Assembly: GCA_964482235.1 (NCBI GenBank)
Contig: CAYZWU010000003.1
Coordinates: forward strand, 62,001 to 126,000
Length of the DNA stretch: 64,000 bases
Direction: 5' to 3'
Source of the DNA: CAYZWU01 sp964482235
GTDB lineage: Bacteria; Planctomycetota; B15-G4; CAYZWU01
In this document: piece by piece, positions 9,007 to 19,100 of the stretch
Layout of the letters: every line of letters begins with the position of its first letter
Numbering within the stretch: position 1 is the first letter of the stretch
Notes under the pieces: model-generated
Told to the model about the DNA's origin: nothing
Seen by the model: only the letters and a program-made list of their open reading frames with translations
Database searches by the model: none
Program-made: the position numbers and the translations under genes

Positions 9007-10278
9007 TCATTCGCAGAGGGAATGCAGATCATGGAAGAAGTCGGGGTACGAAACCGCGACGGCCTCGCTGTTCCCGATCTTCACTCCGCCCTCCGTCGCC
9101 AGTCCGGCAACGGCCAGGGCCATGGCGATTCGATGGTCGCCGCCTGAAGAGACGGCGGCACTCTTCAGAGCCGTTGGACCCTGCACGGCAAAACCGTCGT
9201 CGTACTCCTCGATGTCCGCTCCCAGAAGGGAGAGGTTCCGCACGATTTCATCGATCCTGTCCGACTCCTTGTGGCGCAGCTCTCCGGCGCCGCGCACCTC
9301 GAACGTCCCTTCGGCCTGCGTGGCGACCACGGCCAGGACGGGAAGCTCGTCGATGAGGGAGGGGACTTCCGCCGCCTCGATCGTCGCGCCCTTCAGGGAG
9401 CCGGGATCCACGACGATATCGGCCAGGGGTTCGCCGGCACGGCTCTCCTTCGTCTCCAGGGTGATGGCGGCTCCCATTCGTTTGAGGACATTCAGCGCGC
9501 CGAGCCGCGTCGGATTGATTCCCACATCGAGGAGGCGCACCGACGAGCCGGGAATCATGGCTGCAGCAGCCATGAAGAAGTAGGCGGACGAGACGTCGCC
9601 CGGCACGGTGATCGAGATCCCCTGAAGCGTCGCACGGCCCGGAACGGCAATGGCATTCCCTTTCCGCTCGACAGGGACTCCCATGGCCGCGAGCATGCGC
9701 TCCGTGTGGTCCCGCGTGGCGAGTGCCTCGATCACCTCGGTGCGGCCTTCGGCGCAGAGACCGGCTATCAGTATGGCGCTCTTGACCTGGGCGCTCGGCA
9801 CGGGAGGCTGCCAGGTGATGCCGCGGAGATCGCCGCCGCGGATCCGCATGGGCAGGCGGTCTCCGGGTGACAGCGTGATGGTCGCTCCCATCCTGCCGAG
9901 GGGCTGCGCGATCCGCGCCATGGGCCGCTTGCGGAGAGAGGCATCGCCGTCGATGCCGACGTCGAGCCCCTTGCCGGCGATCAGGCCGGAGAGGAGCCGC
10001 GCCGTGGTGCCCGAGTTCCGCGCGAAGACCGTGCTGCCCGCGGCCCACTCGCCCGGCGAGATCAGTACGGAGCTTGAGCCCTTCTTCTCGGTCCTGCAGC
10101 CGAGAGTCTCGAGGCACGAGACGGTGGCAGCCACATCCTCGGAGGCGGGCAGCTGCTCCACCGATTGTTGCCCCGCGGCCATGGCCCCCAGGATCAGGGC
10201 CCTGTGAGCGATCGACTTGTCGCCCGGCAGCGCGAGTCTGCCGCGGACTCTCCTCACTCTCTTCACCACTGTATCCAT
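9007..10278 (-). CDS. aroA: 3-phosphoshikimate 1-carboxyvinyltransferase (EPSP synthase)
   Basis: Transfers enolpyruvyl from PEP to shikimate-3-phosphate (step 6). The 423 residues start at ATG 10278 with GGGAG upstream. Signatures are 'LPGDKSIAHRALILGA' (substrate-binding Lys/Ser), 'NSGTTARLLSGL' and 'RHKESDRI', with 'GGDHRIAMALAVAGLA' near the C-terminus. The inverted-repeat two-domain layout is complete. It is the first gene of the minus-strand pair aroA-aroKB and is divergent from the sigma factor at 10598. Confidence 0.97.
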   Translation of the reverse strand: MDTVVKRVRRVRGRLALPGDKSIAHRALILGAMAAGQQSVEQLPASEDVAATVSCLETLGCRTEKKGSSSVLISPGEWAAGSTVFARNSGTTARLLSGLIAGKGLDVGIDGDASLRKRPMARIAQPLGRMGATITLSPGDRLPMRIRGGDLRGITWQPPVPSAQVKSAILIAGLCAEGRTEVIEALATRDHTERMLAAMGVPVERKGNAIAVPGRATLQGISITVPGDVSSAYFFMAAAAMIPGSSVRLLDVGINPTRLGALNVLKRMGAAITLETKESRAGEPLADIVVDPGSLKGATIEAAEVPSLIDELPVLAVVATQAEGTFEVRGAGELRHKESDRIDEIVRNLSLLGADIEEYDDGFAVQGPTALKSAAVSSGGDHRIAMALAVAGLATEGGVKIGNSEAVAVSYPDFFHDLHSLCE

Positions 10279-10597
10279 GAACCGTACGCTCCCCTTCCGG
10301 AAAACCGGGCCGCAGATCGTCCGAACAAGCGGCCCTTCCTTCGGCTGTCTCCATCCCGGCTGCTCATGCGAGCGTCGAAAAACGTCTGAACCTTGTTCGA
10401 TCTCCTTGTCGAAGGAGAGGATGAACGCGGCCGGGATTCGGGCGAAGCCTTGTACAGGAGTACGTTACTGATTATGCTGACAGAAGCTATACCCGGTAGA
10501 CGGCAGGGCCGGCCGCCGCGGTATTCTCCTGATCCGAAGCCATTTAATAGCACAACGAGCCGCAATTCTTAAAAAAGAAAAGGGGACTTGAGGAGCA
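10279..10597. other. Divergent intergenic region, 319 bp
   Basis: Separates aroA (minus) from the ECF sigma gene (plus). A ribosome site GAGGAG lies just before ATG 10598. TTGTAC-17 bp-TATGCT (10452-10480) is a weak promoter-like pair. ECF sigmas often use their own, non-sigma-70 promoters, which cannot be recognised here. No RNA gene or repeat seen. Confidence 0.5.
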
Positions 10598-11248
10598 ATG
10601 ACACATCCTGACGCACCCACTCCAGCTGCTCCCGACGAAGACAGCCGCAACGGCAAGCTCGATCTCGAGGAGATCCTCGAGCACCATCTCCAGTGGATCC
10701 AGGAGTTTGCGAGCCGCAAGCTCAGCCCTCTCCTCCGAACCAAGACCGAGTCGGGGGATATCGTGCAGGACGCGCTGGTCCAGTTCCTGAAGTACGGTCC
10801 CAGGATCCGCCTGAACTCCGACATGCAGATGCGCTCCCTCCTGGCCCGGATCGTGGAGAACGTGATCCGCGACAAGTACGACTGGTTCACAGCGAGGCGG
10901 CGCGCCCTGGCCAGGGAACGCCCCCTGCCGTCGGAGACGGTCCTCTATCTCTCGTCGAACCAGGACAGGGTGGAGACTCCGAGCCAGGTCGTCCAGAAGA
11001 ACGAGCAGGAAGCCTGGGTCCGTCTGGGCCTCGAGCTCCTCGATCCCGACCAGCGGCGCACATTGATCCTCCGCGACTGGGAGCAGCTGCCGTACAACGA
11101 GATCGGACGGCGCATGGGGGTTTCGGAGCACACGGCGCGCAGAAGGTACGTGAGATCGCTGACGCTCCTGATGGATGTGGTTCAGGATCTGCGCAGCGGA
11201 CAGATCGACAAGGCTCTCGAGGAAAGCCGCACGGAGCTGGATCAATGA
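10598..11248 (+). CDS. ECF-type RNA polymerase sigma factor, kinase-associated
   Basis: 216 residues. A sigma-2 region ('SGDIVQDALVQFLKY' through 'VIRDKYDWF') and a sigma-4 helix-turn-helix ('LPYNEIGRRMGVSEHTARRR') are both present, with a linker and no sigma-3. It directs RNA polymerase to a specialised regulon. The start has GAGGAG 4-6 nt upstream. Its TGA overlaps the ATG of the kinase gene (ATGA at 11245), so the two are translationally coupled. This sigma-kinase pairing recurs in Planctomycetota and related lineages. The usual idea is that the kinase controls the sigma factor; that is family knowledge and not shown here. No anti-sigma gene is adjacent. Confidence 0.9.
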   Translation: MTHPDAPTPAAPDEDSRNGKLDLEEILEHHLQWIQEFASRKLSPLLRTKTESGDIVQDALVQFLKYGPRIRLNSDMQMRSLLARIVENVIRDKYDWFTARRRALARERPLPSETVLYLSSNQDRVETPSQVVQKNEQEAWVRLGLELLDPDQRRTLILRDWEQLPYNEIGRRMGVSEHTARRRYVRSLTLLMDVVQDLRSGQIDKALEESRTELDQ

Positions 11249-13869
11249 ACGAGATGGATGGATCGGCCTCCAGGGACGAACTTCTGAAACAAGCGGTGGA
11301 CGCATTCTGCGAGGCATGGGCCGACGGTCTTCACCCCGATCCCGAGGAGTTCTGCCGCGAGCATGCGGAATGCGGGCCCGAGCTGCGGGAGCGCCTGGAG
11401 CGGTTCCTGTTCGTGGCCAAAGGGCTGCGGGGCGCAACGGCTTCTCCCCTTCCGGAGGATTTCGGTCAGGGTCTCGATCAGGCGGCCGAGCTGGGCAGGG
11501 AACTGGGCGACTTCAGGCTGATCAGGGAGATCGGCCGGGGCGGAATGGGCGTCGTCTTCGAAGCGGAGCAGATCTCCCTGGCCCGCCGGGTGGCGCTCAA
11601 GGTCCTGCCCTCACATCTCACGCTTCGCCCCGAATCGGTGGAACGGTTCAAGCGGGAGGCGTCGACCGCCTCGCGGCTCCGGCATCCGGGCATCGTGGAG
11701 ATCTACTCGGTGGGCGACGAGAACGGAACGCACTTCTTTGCCATGGAGATGGTGGACGGCATCCCGCTGAACAGGATCATCGAGGAGCTCAAGGGTGAGG
11801 TTTCCTTTCCCCTGACCGGCGACCGCCTGACGGATTCGCACCTCGAGGCACCGCTTCAGGATAGATTGCCGATCGAAAAGAATGACCAGGCCGGCTCGTC
11901 CGCAAAGCGGGGCACCGTTCTGAAAAAGATCACCTACATCGAGGCGGTCTGCCGGCTCGTCTCCCAGGTTGCCGAAGCTCTCGATCACGCCCACAACGCC
12001 GGTGTGATCCATCGCGACGTCAAGCCGTCCAACATCCTGCTGCGCGTCGACGGCTCGCCGGTCCTGACCGACTTCGGCCTGGCCCGGGAAGAGGGTCTGC
12101 CCTCCCTCACCATGACGGGGGAGTTTGCCGGGACGCCGCACTACGTTTCTCCCGAGCAGGCGATGCCTCGGCGGAAGGACGTGGATCATCGAACGGACGT
12201 CTATTCCCTCGGCGTGACGCTCTACGAGCTTCTGACGCTGAAGCGCCCCTTCGACGGAAAAAGCTCGCAGGAGATCCTGGGGAAGATCCTGGCCAAGGAG
12301 CCGCCGCTCCTCCGGAGCCTGAACCCCCTGATCCCCCGCGACCTGGAGACGGTCTGCCTGGCCGCCATGGAGAAGAATCCCGATCGCCGCTACCAGACGG
12401 CGCACGAGATGGCCGAGGACATCACGCGGTTCCTCAACTTCGAGCCCGTCAGAGCCAGGCCGACGGGCATCCTGACACGCACGCTTCGTGTCGTGCGCCG
12501 CAATCCCGCCTCTTCCGCATTCGTGGCGCTCCTCTGCCTCGTCCTGTTCGGCGGCCCCCTGGTCTTCGGCATCCAGCAGCAGATTGCCAAGGATCGGATC
12601 AACAAGGCTCTGCTGCTCAGCAGGAAGGCAGAGGAAAGAGCCAGAAGCTTGGATAATGTAAAAACCCAGCTCTTTATGCTCATCTTCAATACCCTCAGGA
12701 CGTCGGATCCAGCAGAATCCGGGAGCAGGTTTATCCTTGTATCGGACTTGTTCCGCGAGATGCTGATCCACATGGATACCTATCTCTCCGAGCAGCCCGA
12801 ACTCCTGATCGAGTTCAAGGATCTTCTCGGGCCGGCCTTTACCTCCCTCGGTCTCTACTCGGAAGCGGAACCGCTTCTGAAGGAAGTGAATGAGCATTTC
12901 CACAAGCAACTGGACGGCAAACATCCCAGAGCGATCAAATCCGACTTCGCCCTGGGGCACCTCTACAGGCTGCAAGGCAAGCTCGATGAAGCTGAAGAAT
13001 TCATCGGACATGCCTGGGACATGAGCCGCCGTCATCTGGAGAAAGACGATGCCCTCACCCTCGACATCCTGATCGAGGTGGCAGAGCTCCACAGGGCAAG
13101 AGGAGAGATAGAAAAGGCCAAAAGTATCTTCAAGGAGATACTTGCCGCCCAGGAGAAGAAGCTGGGGCTCGATCATCCCGATGTTCTCGAGACGATTTCC
13201 AAGCAGTCCAAGCTCTACAGGAATCCCCCTGACAGTGAATATGGTGAAAGGCTGATCAAGCGTGCCTACGAAGGACGCAAGCGTATCCTCGGAAAGGACC
13301 ATCCCGACACTCTCTCCTCAATGCGCGACATGACCGTCTTCTATGCCCAGCACAATCGCTGCGCCGAGGTCGAGTCGCTCTATCAAGAATCCTATGATTC
13401 GCACTGCCACGTTCTCGGTCCAACCCATCCGGACACGCTGAAGGCCGAGCTATTCCTTGCTTTCTATCTCATGTCTTGCGAGCGTTTCGCCGAAGCCGAA
13501 GCTCATTACGAGGAAGTCATCAAGCAGCGCCGCATCCATCTCGGCCCGGAGCATCCGAGCACGACCATGGCTATCACTCTATATGCATCATTCCTCTCCG
13601 ACCTGGGCAGGATCGATGAGGCAGAGGAAAAATTCCGGCAGGCCGAGGAGACGTGCATCACCCGTCACGGGTACGGCTGTCAGACCACAGCCGTCACTCT
13701 TAGCAGGAAGGCACGTTCCCTGGCCAACCACGGGCGATTCGATGAAGCGGAGAGTTTCGTTCGAGGACACCTCGACAAGGTCACTGCCGATCTGCCAATA
13801 CATGTCGAGCTGGAGAAAAGCCTGGTCGATATTGCCAAGAAAAGGGCGGAGCTGAAGGATCAGGAATAG
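11245..13869 (+). CDS. Transmembrane Ser/Thr protein kinase (PknB-like) with TPR sensor region
   Basis: 874 residues from ATG 11245, overlapping the sigma stop by 4 bp. The kinase domain (about 85-415) has a glycine loop 'IGRGGMGVVFEAE', lysine in 'VALKVL', the H256-R257-D258 catalytic loop 'VIHRDVKPSN', D276 of DFG and 'GTPHYVSPEQA', so it should be active. About 55 extra polar residues sit between the hinge ('MEMVDGIPLNRII') and the helix before the catalytic loop; this insert is unusual. A single membrane helix at about 424-445 is followed by an outward region of TPRs of the kinesin-light-chain type, with repeating 'LG..HPDTL' phrases. It is likely a membrane sensor that signals to the coupled sigma factor. 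Confidence 0.92.
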   Translation: MNEMDGSASRDELLKQAVDAFCEAWADGLHPDPEEFCREHAECGPELRERLERFLFVAKGLRGATASPLPEDFGQGLDQAAELGRELGDFRLIREIGRGGMGVVFEAEQISLARRVALKVLPSHLTLRPESVERFKREASTASRLRHPGIVEIYSVGDENGTHFFAMEMVDGIPLNRIIEELKGEVSFPLTGDRLTDSHLEAPLQDRLPIEKNDQAGSSAKRGTVLKKITYIEAVCRLVSQVAEALDHAHNAGVIHRDVKPSNILLRVDGSPVLTDFGLAREEGLPSLTMTGEFAGTPHYVSPEQAMPRRKDVDHRTDVYSLGVTLYELLTLKRPFDGKSSQEILGKILAKEPPLLRSLNPLIPRDLETVCLAAMEKNPDRRYQTAHEMAEDITRFLNFEPVRARPTGILTRTLRVVRRNPASSAFVALLCLVLFGGPLVFGIQQQIAKDRINKALLLSRKAEERARSLDNVKTQLFMLIFNTLRTSDPAESGSRFILVSDLFREMLIHMDTYLSEQPELLIEFKDLLGPAFTSLGLYSEAEPLLKEVNEHFHKQLDGKHPRAIKSDFALGHLYRLQGKLDEAEEFIGHAWDMSRRHLEKDDALTLDILIEVAELHRARGEIEKAKSIFKEILAAQEKKLGLDHPDVLETISKQSKLYRNPPDSEYGERLIKRAYEGRKRILGKDHPDTLSSMRDMTVFYAQHNRCAEVESLYQESYDSHCHVLGPTHPDTLKAELFLAFYLMSCERFAEAEAHYEEVIKQRRIHLGPEHPSTTMAITLYASFLSDLGRIDEAEEKFRQAEETCITRHGYGCQTTAVTLSRKARSLANHGRFDEAESFVRGHLDKVTADLPIHVELEKSLVDIAKKRAELKDQE

Positions 13870-13993
13870 ACGCGGGGACTTACTTGGATGTCGACAGCGG
13901 GTTTCTCGGGCCCGGAGACGGGTGGGGCAGGCCGTCAAGACGGCATCCGGCGAAAAATGCTAATCACCGAATGCCGCCTTCGAGGAGATTGTT

Positions 13994-15976
13994 CTACGGC
14001 ACGAGCGTTATGTAGTTGATCGTCAATGTCGAGCTGCCGCCGTTCCAGGGCCCCACGAGGGCCTGCGCGTAATGCATGCTTCCCTGGGGCCAGAACTGCT
14101 GCCCGGGAACCTTCAGCTTCGTGCTCAGGATTCCGCTCGAGGGCATCATCCCGAGATAGGTCGGATTAGTCGCCGCCACGTACTGCGTGCCCATCGCTCC
14201 CCAGTTGACGGGAGTCACGAGCTTCACCCCCACGTAGAGCGTGACCCCCAGCGTCGGATCGGGCAATCCAGTGACGCGCATGTGGACATCCTGCTCGTTG
14301 ACCACGTTCGCCAGGCCGGGGACGGTAGCATCGACCTCGAAGTAGAGATGGGCGTGGTTGAACTCGTCGGCTCCCATGTCGACCGTCCCGGCCTCAGGGT
14401 ATCTTCTCGGATCCGGAATCGAATCGTGCTCGAAATCGACGGTGATATCGAGAGGCAGGGCGCCGTTGTCTCCGGCATCCCTGCAAGGCGAGTCATACTG
14501 GATGTGGTAGTCGACTCTTCCCGCATCGAAGAACAACGGATCGGCATCGATGTTCCCCTGACCCGTGTACCCCCCTTTCACATCGCTGTAGGTGACGTTG
14601 AGGGTCGTCGGGTGGATCTCGTTGTGTATGGGAGCCTCCAGATCCACGTTATCCCGGAAGATGCAGTTGGCGACGTCGAAGGGACCGCCCGTCCCCGTGA
14701 CATACAATCCGCCCCCGTCGCCCGACGCCACGGTGTTGGATACAACCGTGTTGTTGATGATCCGGGACCAGGAGTTGATGGAGAGGATCCCTCCGCCGTG
14801 ATAGTCGTTTGTCCTGTTGTTGCTGATCACGTTGTTCATCACGATGACCGGATCACTCGACTCGCCGCAGTCTCCGAGGTAGAGACCGCCGCCGAATACC
14901 GCGGAGGTGTTGTTGTTGATGATGTTGTTCTTGACCACCGGGACATCATCGTAGGCATCTTCGCCGCCGCAGAAGATCCCGCCGCCGCCGTGGTTCAGGG
15001 CGATATTCCCCTCGATGTAGTTTGCGTCGATCACCGGGCGCCCCTCATGGATGGTCCTGATTCCCCCGCCCGTGTTGTAGGCCGAGTTGCCGATGATCTC
15101 GTTTCGATAGATCGTGGGCGACGCCGGAAAGCCGGTCGCCCCTTCGATGTGGATGCCGCCGCCGGCCCCCTGCCAGGAGGGATCGACGAAAATCCCGGTG
15201 GAGGTGTTGTAGTTGATCGAGTTGAAATGGACCAGCGGATCGCTGAAGAAGACGGCGACTCCGCCGCCCCACCCATGCACCGTGTTGCTCCAGATCTCGT
15301 TCCAGACGACGGTGACATCGTCGCAGTTGTTGCCGAGAAACATCCCGCCGCCGCACTCGCAGGCTTCGTTCTGCGAGATGATGTTGTTCGTGATGTCGGC
15401 TTCCGTGTTTCTGCAGTAGATCCCGCCTCCCCTGGTTTCGGCGTAGTTGTTCCTGATCGTGTTGTTCGATATCAGAACGCTGTAGCCGTTCACGCAGTCC
15501 ACGCAGTAGATCCCGCCGCCGTTCGCCTGCTGCGAGTTCACCGATGTCGTTGTATTGAGCTCGATGATGTTGTTGTCGATCGTCACGAGGGCCTGGCTGC
15601 AGAAGATCCCGCCGCCGCAGGTACCCTCGCCGCTGCCCACATTGAGGCCCGTTCCATTCCTGATTGTGAAATTGCTGATCGTCGCCGTTCCGCCCGTCGT
15701 TTGCACAATCTGGACCACGGGGCTGCGCGGCTGTGGAGATCCGCCGTCGATCACCGTGACGGCCGCGCCCTTCGTTCCATTCACCGTGATGCTCTTGCCC
15801 AGGAAATCGATGCATTCGGCGTAGGTTCCCGAGTCCACCTCGATCGTGTCCCCGTTGTCGGCGGCAATGATCGCTTCCTGGATTGTCGCAAAATCGTTCG
15901 GGACCTTGATGATTCCGGAGGATAGAAAAGGAGCCGCCAGACAGACCGTCAGCGCCAAGAACAGTGTGATTTTCAT
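13994..15976 (-). CDS. Secreted right-handed parallel beta-helix repeat protein
   Basis: The start is ATG 15976 with GGAGGG 3-4 nt upstream; an ATG 21 bp earlier adds 7 residues. A signal peptide ('MKITLFLALTVCLAAPF') is followed by 'VPNDFATIQEAIIAADNGD', the standard lead-in of pectin-lyase-like beta-helices. Some ten coils repeat the theme 'GGGIYC... ITNNIISQN'. The last 110 or so residues leave the helix and form a different beta-rich module ending 'HYAQALVGPWNGGSS', which resembles the C-terminus of the deiminase protein. It is probably extracellular. It could be a polysaccharide lyase or only a structural or adhesive protein; no catalytic residues can be assigned. Confidence 0.85.
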   Translation of the reverse strand: MKITLFLALTVCLAAPFLSSGIIKVPNDFATIQEAIIAADNGDTIEVDSGTYAECIDFLGKSITVNGTKGAAVTVIDGGSPQPRSPVVQIVQTTGGTATISNFTIRNGTGLNVGSGEGTCGGGIFCSQALVTIDNNIIELNTTTSVNSQQANGGGIYCVDCVNGYSVLISNNTIRNNYAETRGGGIYCRNTEADITNNIISQNEACECGGGMFLGNNCDDVTVVWNEIWSNTVHGWGGGVAVFFSDPLVHFNSINYNTSTGIFVDPSWQGAGGGIHIEGATGFPASPTIYRNEIIGNSAYNTGGGIRTIHEGRPVIDANYIEGNIALNHGGGGIFCGGEDAYDDVPVVKNNIINNNTSAVFGGGLYLGDCGESSDPVIVMNNVISNNRTNDYHGGGILSINSWSRIINNTVVSNTVASGDGGGLYVTGTGGPFDVANCIFRDNVDLEAPIHNEIHPTTLNVTYSDVKGGYTGQGNIDADPLFFDAGRVDYHIQYDSPCRDAGDNGALPLDITVDFEHDSIPDPRRYPEAGTVDMGADEFNHAHLYFEVDATVPGLANVVNEQDVHMRVTGLPDPTLGVTLYVGVKLVTPVNWGAMGTQYVAATNPTYLGMMPSSGILSTKLKVPGQQFWPQGSMHYAQALVGPWNGGSSTLTINYITLVP

Positions 15977-16166
15977 GATCCCTCCAAGGACACTCATGGT
16001 GTTCGAGAAAGTGCAAGATGTTCAGGTGTGCTCTGCTGTTAATAGCGGATTCCAGAAAATATCCTGCGGCGGTATGCCCGCTTTTCCGAAGAAAAAGTTC
16101 GTCGAACGAATTATCATATCGCGCGAGCCTCCTCCATTTCGGTCGAGCTGCAGGCTGGAGAGACCA

Positions 16167-19100
16167 TTGATTCGTCGCATCAAGACTGTCTGCCTCCTGT
16201 TCCTTATCTGCCTCTTGCAGGCTGCGGCTTCGAGCCAGGAGCAGCCGTCAGGATCGGCCGGCTTCATTCTCGATGATCGTCTCCTCCGCGGCGACGGCCG
16301 CCATCAGACCCTGGGTCCTGCCGGCCGCTGTCTCTCGGCGGACAGGATCGAGGCGAGCCCAGGCCTTCAGGGCGCCTTCAACTACATTCACCATACACCC
16401 GGCTTCACCGATCCGATCGTGATCGGATTTCGCGACGAAAGCGGCCCTCTCTCGCTGATCCCGGTCAAGACCGTCTGGCGCCCTTCCCACCTCGAGGTCC
16501 AATGGAAGGCGAGGACCCCGGCCGCGCCGGATCGCGAGATCCTGATCGTGGAGAGGAAATTCATCACCGAGGACGATGTCCTTCTCGATCGGGTCTCCGT
16601 CATCAATCTCTCCGCCGATCCGGTCGACATCGAGGTTCGTGCCACTGGAGCCATGACCCCGGGGCTGGAACGCTTCCGGTCGCGACAGGTCCATTTCGAC
16701 CTTTCCAAGTCCGCCAACCTGCCGCCCTTCCCGGGCCGCAGGCTTTTCACGAGCCGTCCTTCCCGGGACCTCGTCTGGTACGAGGGGGAGGAGTGTCTTT
16801 TTCAGCACGGCGCGTCGGGTTTTTTTCGATCGGCATCGGCCTCGGGCGGTTCGTGCCTGGGAAGAGGCTTCGGCCGGAAGAAGGACGATCAGGTTCTCTA
16901 CGCCGTCTTCTGTCCGGGAATCGACGATCCCTGCCTCTGTCTTCGCTACTGCCGCCCGCACCCGGGCGACGCCCGCTATCGCGTGGAGATCGACGGCAAC
17001 GAGACGGGCACGATCGCCTTTCCATCCACCGCCCCTTCGAAAGCCTCGTCCGCGGCGTGGCGATACGCCCGCTTTCCGTCAAGCCGCCTCGGGGCGGGGC
17101 TTCACCGGATTGCGCTCAAGGCGGAGAGGGACGGAAGCGACGTTCACATCGACGGTTTCTTCATCCTGTCGGCAGAGCAGGAGCCGCCGCCTCTGCCAGG
17201 CACGGGACGCTTCCCGGCCGGGATGGAGGAGCAGATCCCCTTTCTCCCGGGATCGATCGACTACGACGGCGTACGCTACCTCCTGCCCGATCCGGGCCGG
17301 GAGATGAAACCGGTTCTCGCGGCGCTTCAGGGCGGGATCGAGGGCGATCCGGCCTTCTCGTTTCCCCGATCGATCAACCTGGACGCTCCGGCTCTGGAGC
17401 AAGGCTCCAGGGCGGCATTCCACCTCCTCGCAGCCATGGCCGGACCACGCGGCTATCGGAGCGGATCGCCGGCCTGCTTCACCTTCGTCATGGACGACGG
17501 CTCGAAGGAGGCCGTTGCCTTTCCCGACATCTCGAAGCGCCTCTCGCGCCCGGGAGAGGATCTCGAGCCGGCGGCTCCCTGGGTGGCAAACGAGTCGCTC
17601 AGGCTCCGCGCCGCCTGGAAGTACCTGGTTCTCCCCCTGATGGGCAACCCGTGCGTCCAGCTTTCCTACGAGCCGCCGCCCGGCCGCTCGGTGCGGCAGG
17701 TCGTTTTCGAGAAGCCCGGTTCTTCAGATATTCCCGGCCGGATAACGAATGACGAGGCGATCGAGCCGGCTCGCCCGGAGATCCCGCTCCTCCTTGCCGC
17801 CACGGCGGAGGTCCTGCCGGGCAACGGCCGCCTCCCCGTCTTGGTGGGGCAGAACTCGTTTCACCAGATTCCCGTGGCCCTGGCTCTGGCCGGAACGGAG
17901 TTTGTCGCTCCCCCCATGGCCGGCGGAGAGCGTCTCCTGCTCAGATCGCTCCAGCTCGAACCCGGCGGCAGCGAGGAGTTCAGCCTGGTCGCGGCGCTGG
18001 AAAGAAAGGCGACAACGGCAGCCTGGAAAGCGATGGAGATGGCCGAGGAGGCCGATCCGCTTCGCCGCCACGTCGCGGTCTACCGAAAGTGGTACGACGA
18101 CTTCGCGCCGTCCTTCAGCTGCTCCGATCCATGGATGGAGAAGCTCTGGCTCTACCGGTGGTTCCTCGTGCGGCAGAACATGGCCGTCCCGGCGACGCCT
18201 CCACTCGCGGCGCCGGTCTTCTTCGAAGGGCGGCACGGCGGCCGGGAGCTCGAGGTGGCGCCATTCTGCGCTTCCCACGTCCTGTCCGAGGTGAGATGGC
18301 TCAGGGAGAAGAGGTTCGCCGTGGGCCAGGTCCGCGCCTTCCTCCGCACGATGAAGCCCGACGGCTTCTTTTCCCGGGTGCGGATCGACCGGCAGCAGGG
18401 GCAGGCCGTTCACTGGATTCCCGCGGCAGCTCTCGGCGCCTTTCACGTGCATGACGAGCCGCAGTTCCTGAGCGAGATCCTCTCTCTCCTGGCGCGGAAC
18501 GTCGAGAGCCAGGTTGCCGTCTTTGACAGCGACGGCGACGGGCTTCCCGCGGCCGGACTGCTCTTCGAAAGCGGCATGGGCTGGCAGCCCTCCTCTTCCT
18601 TCTTCAGCGGCTACGACAAATCGAAACCCGAGACGAGGATGGAGCGTCCCGATCTCGCGGCCTATCTCTTCGCATCGTGCCAGGCCATGGCCGAAGGGTA
18701 CGGCCTCCTCGGGGAGAGGGAGCGGGAAGCCGCCTTCCGGAGCCGGGCGGAGAGGATCCGCGACGCGGCGATCGAGTCGCTCTGGGACGACAGGGACCGG
18801 TTCTTCTATGCTCTCCGGGAACGGGACAACCAGAAGGCGCGGTGCCGCGAGGCGGCCGGATTTGCGCCCTTCGCGCTGGGTCTCTGCTCCATCGAGCAGC
18901 CGTACGTCGAAGCGTTCGCCTATCTCTTCGACGAAGAGGAGTTCTGGACGCCCTTCCCGCCGGCCAGTGCAGCCCGCAGCGTGCCCGTCTTTTCGGCCGC
19001 TCCGTACCAGCGGCACGATCCGCACAGCGGAAATTCCCTTTACATGTGGAACGGCCCCGCCTGGCCTCACGCCCAGAGCCTGGCGGCCGAGGCGATGGCG

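Noticed and set aside
13935..13985. Terminator-like stem after the kinase gene
   Set aside because: CGGCAT/ATGCCG can pair, but the loop is about 24 nt and no T-run follows, so I could not support a terminator.
14740..15700. Regularly spaced similar segments resembling a CRISPR or tandem array
   Set aside because: They are the codons of beta-helix coils (GGGIYC/NNI phrases), degenerate at DNA level and in frame with the protein.
14072..15925. 617-codon plus-strand frame over the beta-helix gene
   Set aside because: Val/Asp-rich antisense translation with no motif. The minus strand carries signal peptide and beta-helix repeats.
15846..16166. Upstream extension of the glycoside hydrolase to 15846
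   Set aside because: It would overlap the start of the beta-helix gene on the other strand and bury the signal peptide 110 residues inside the protein.
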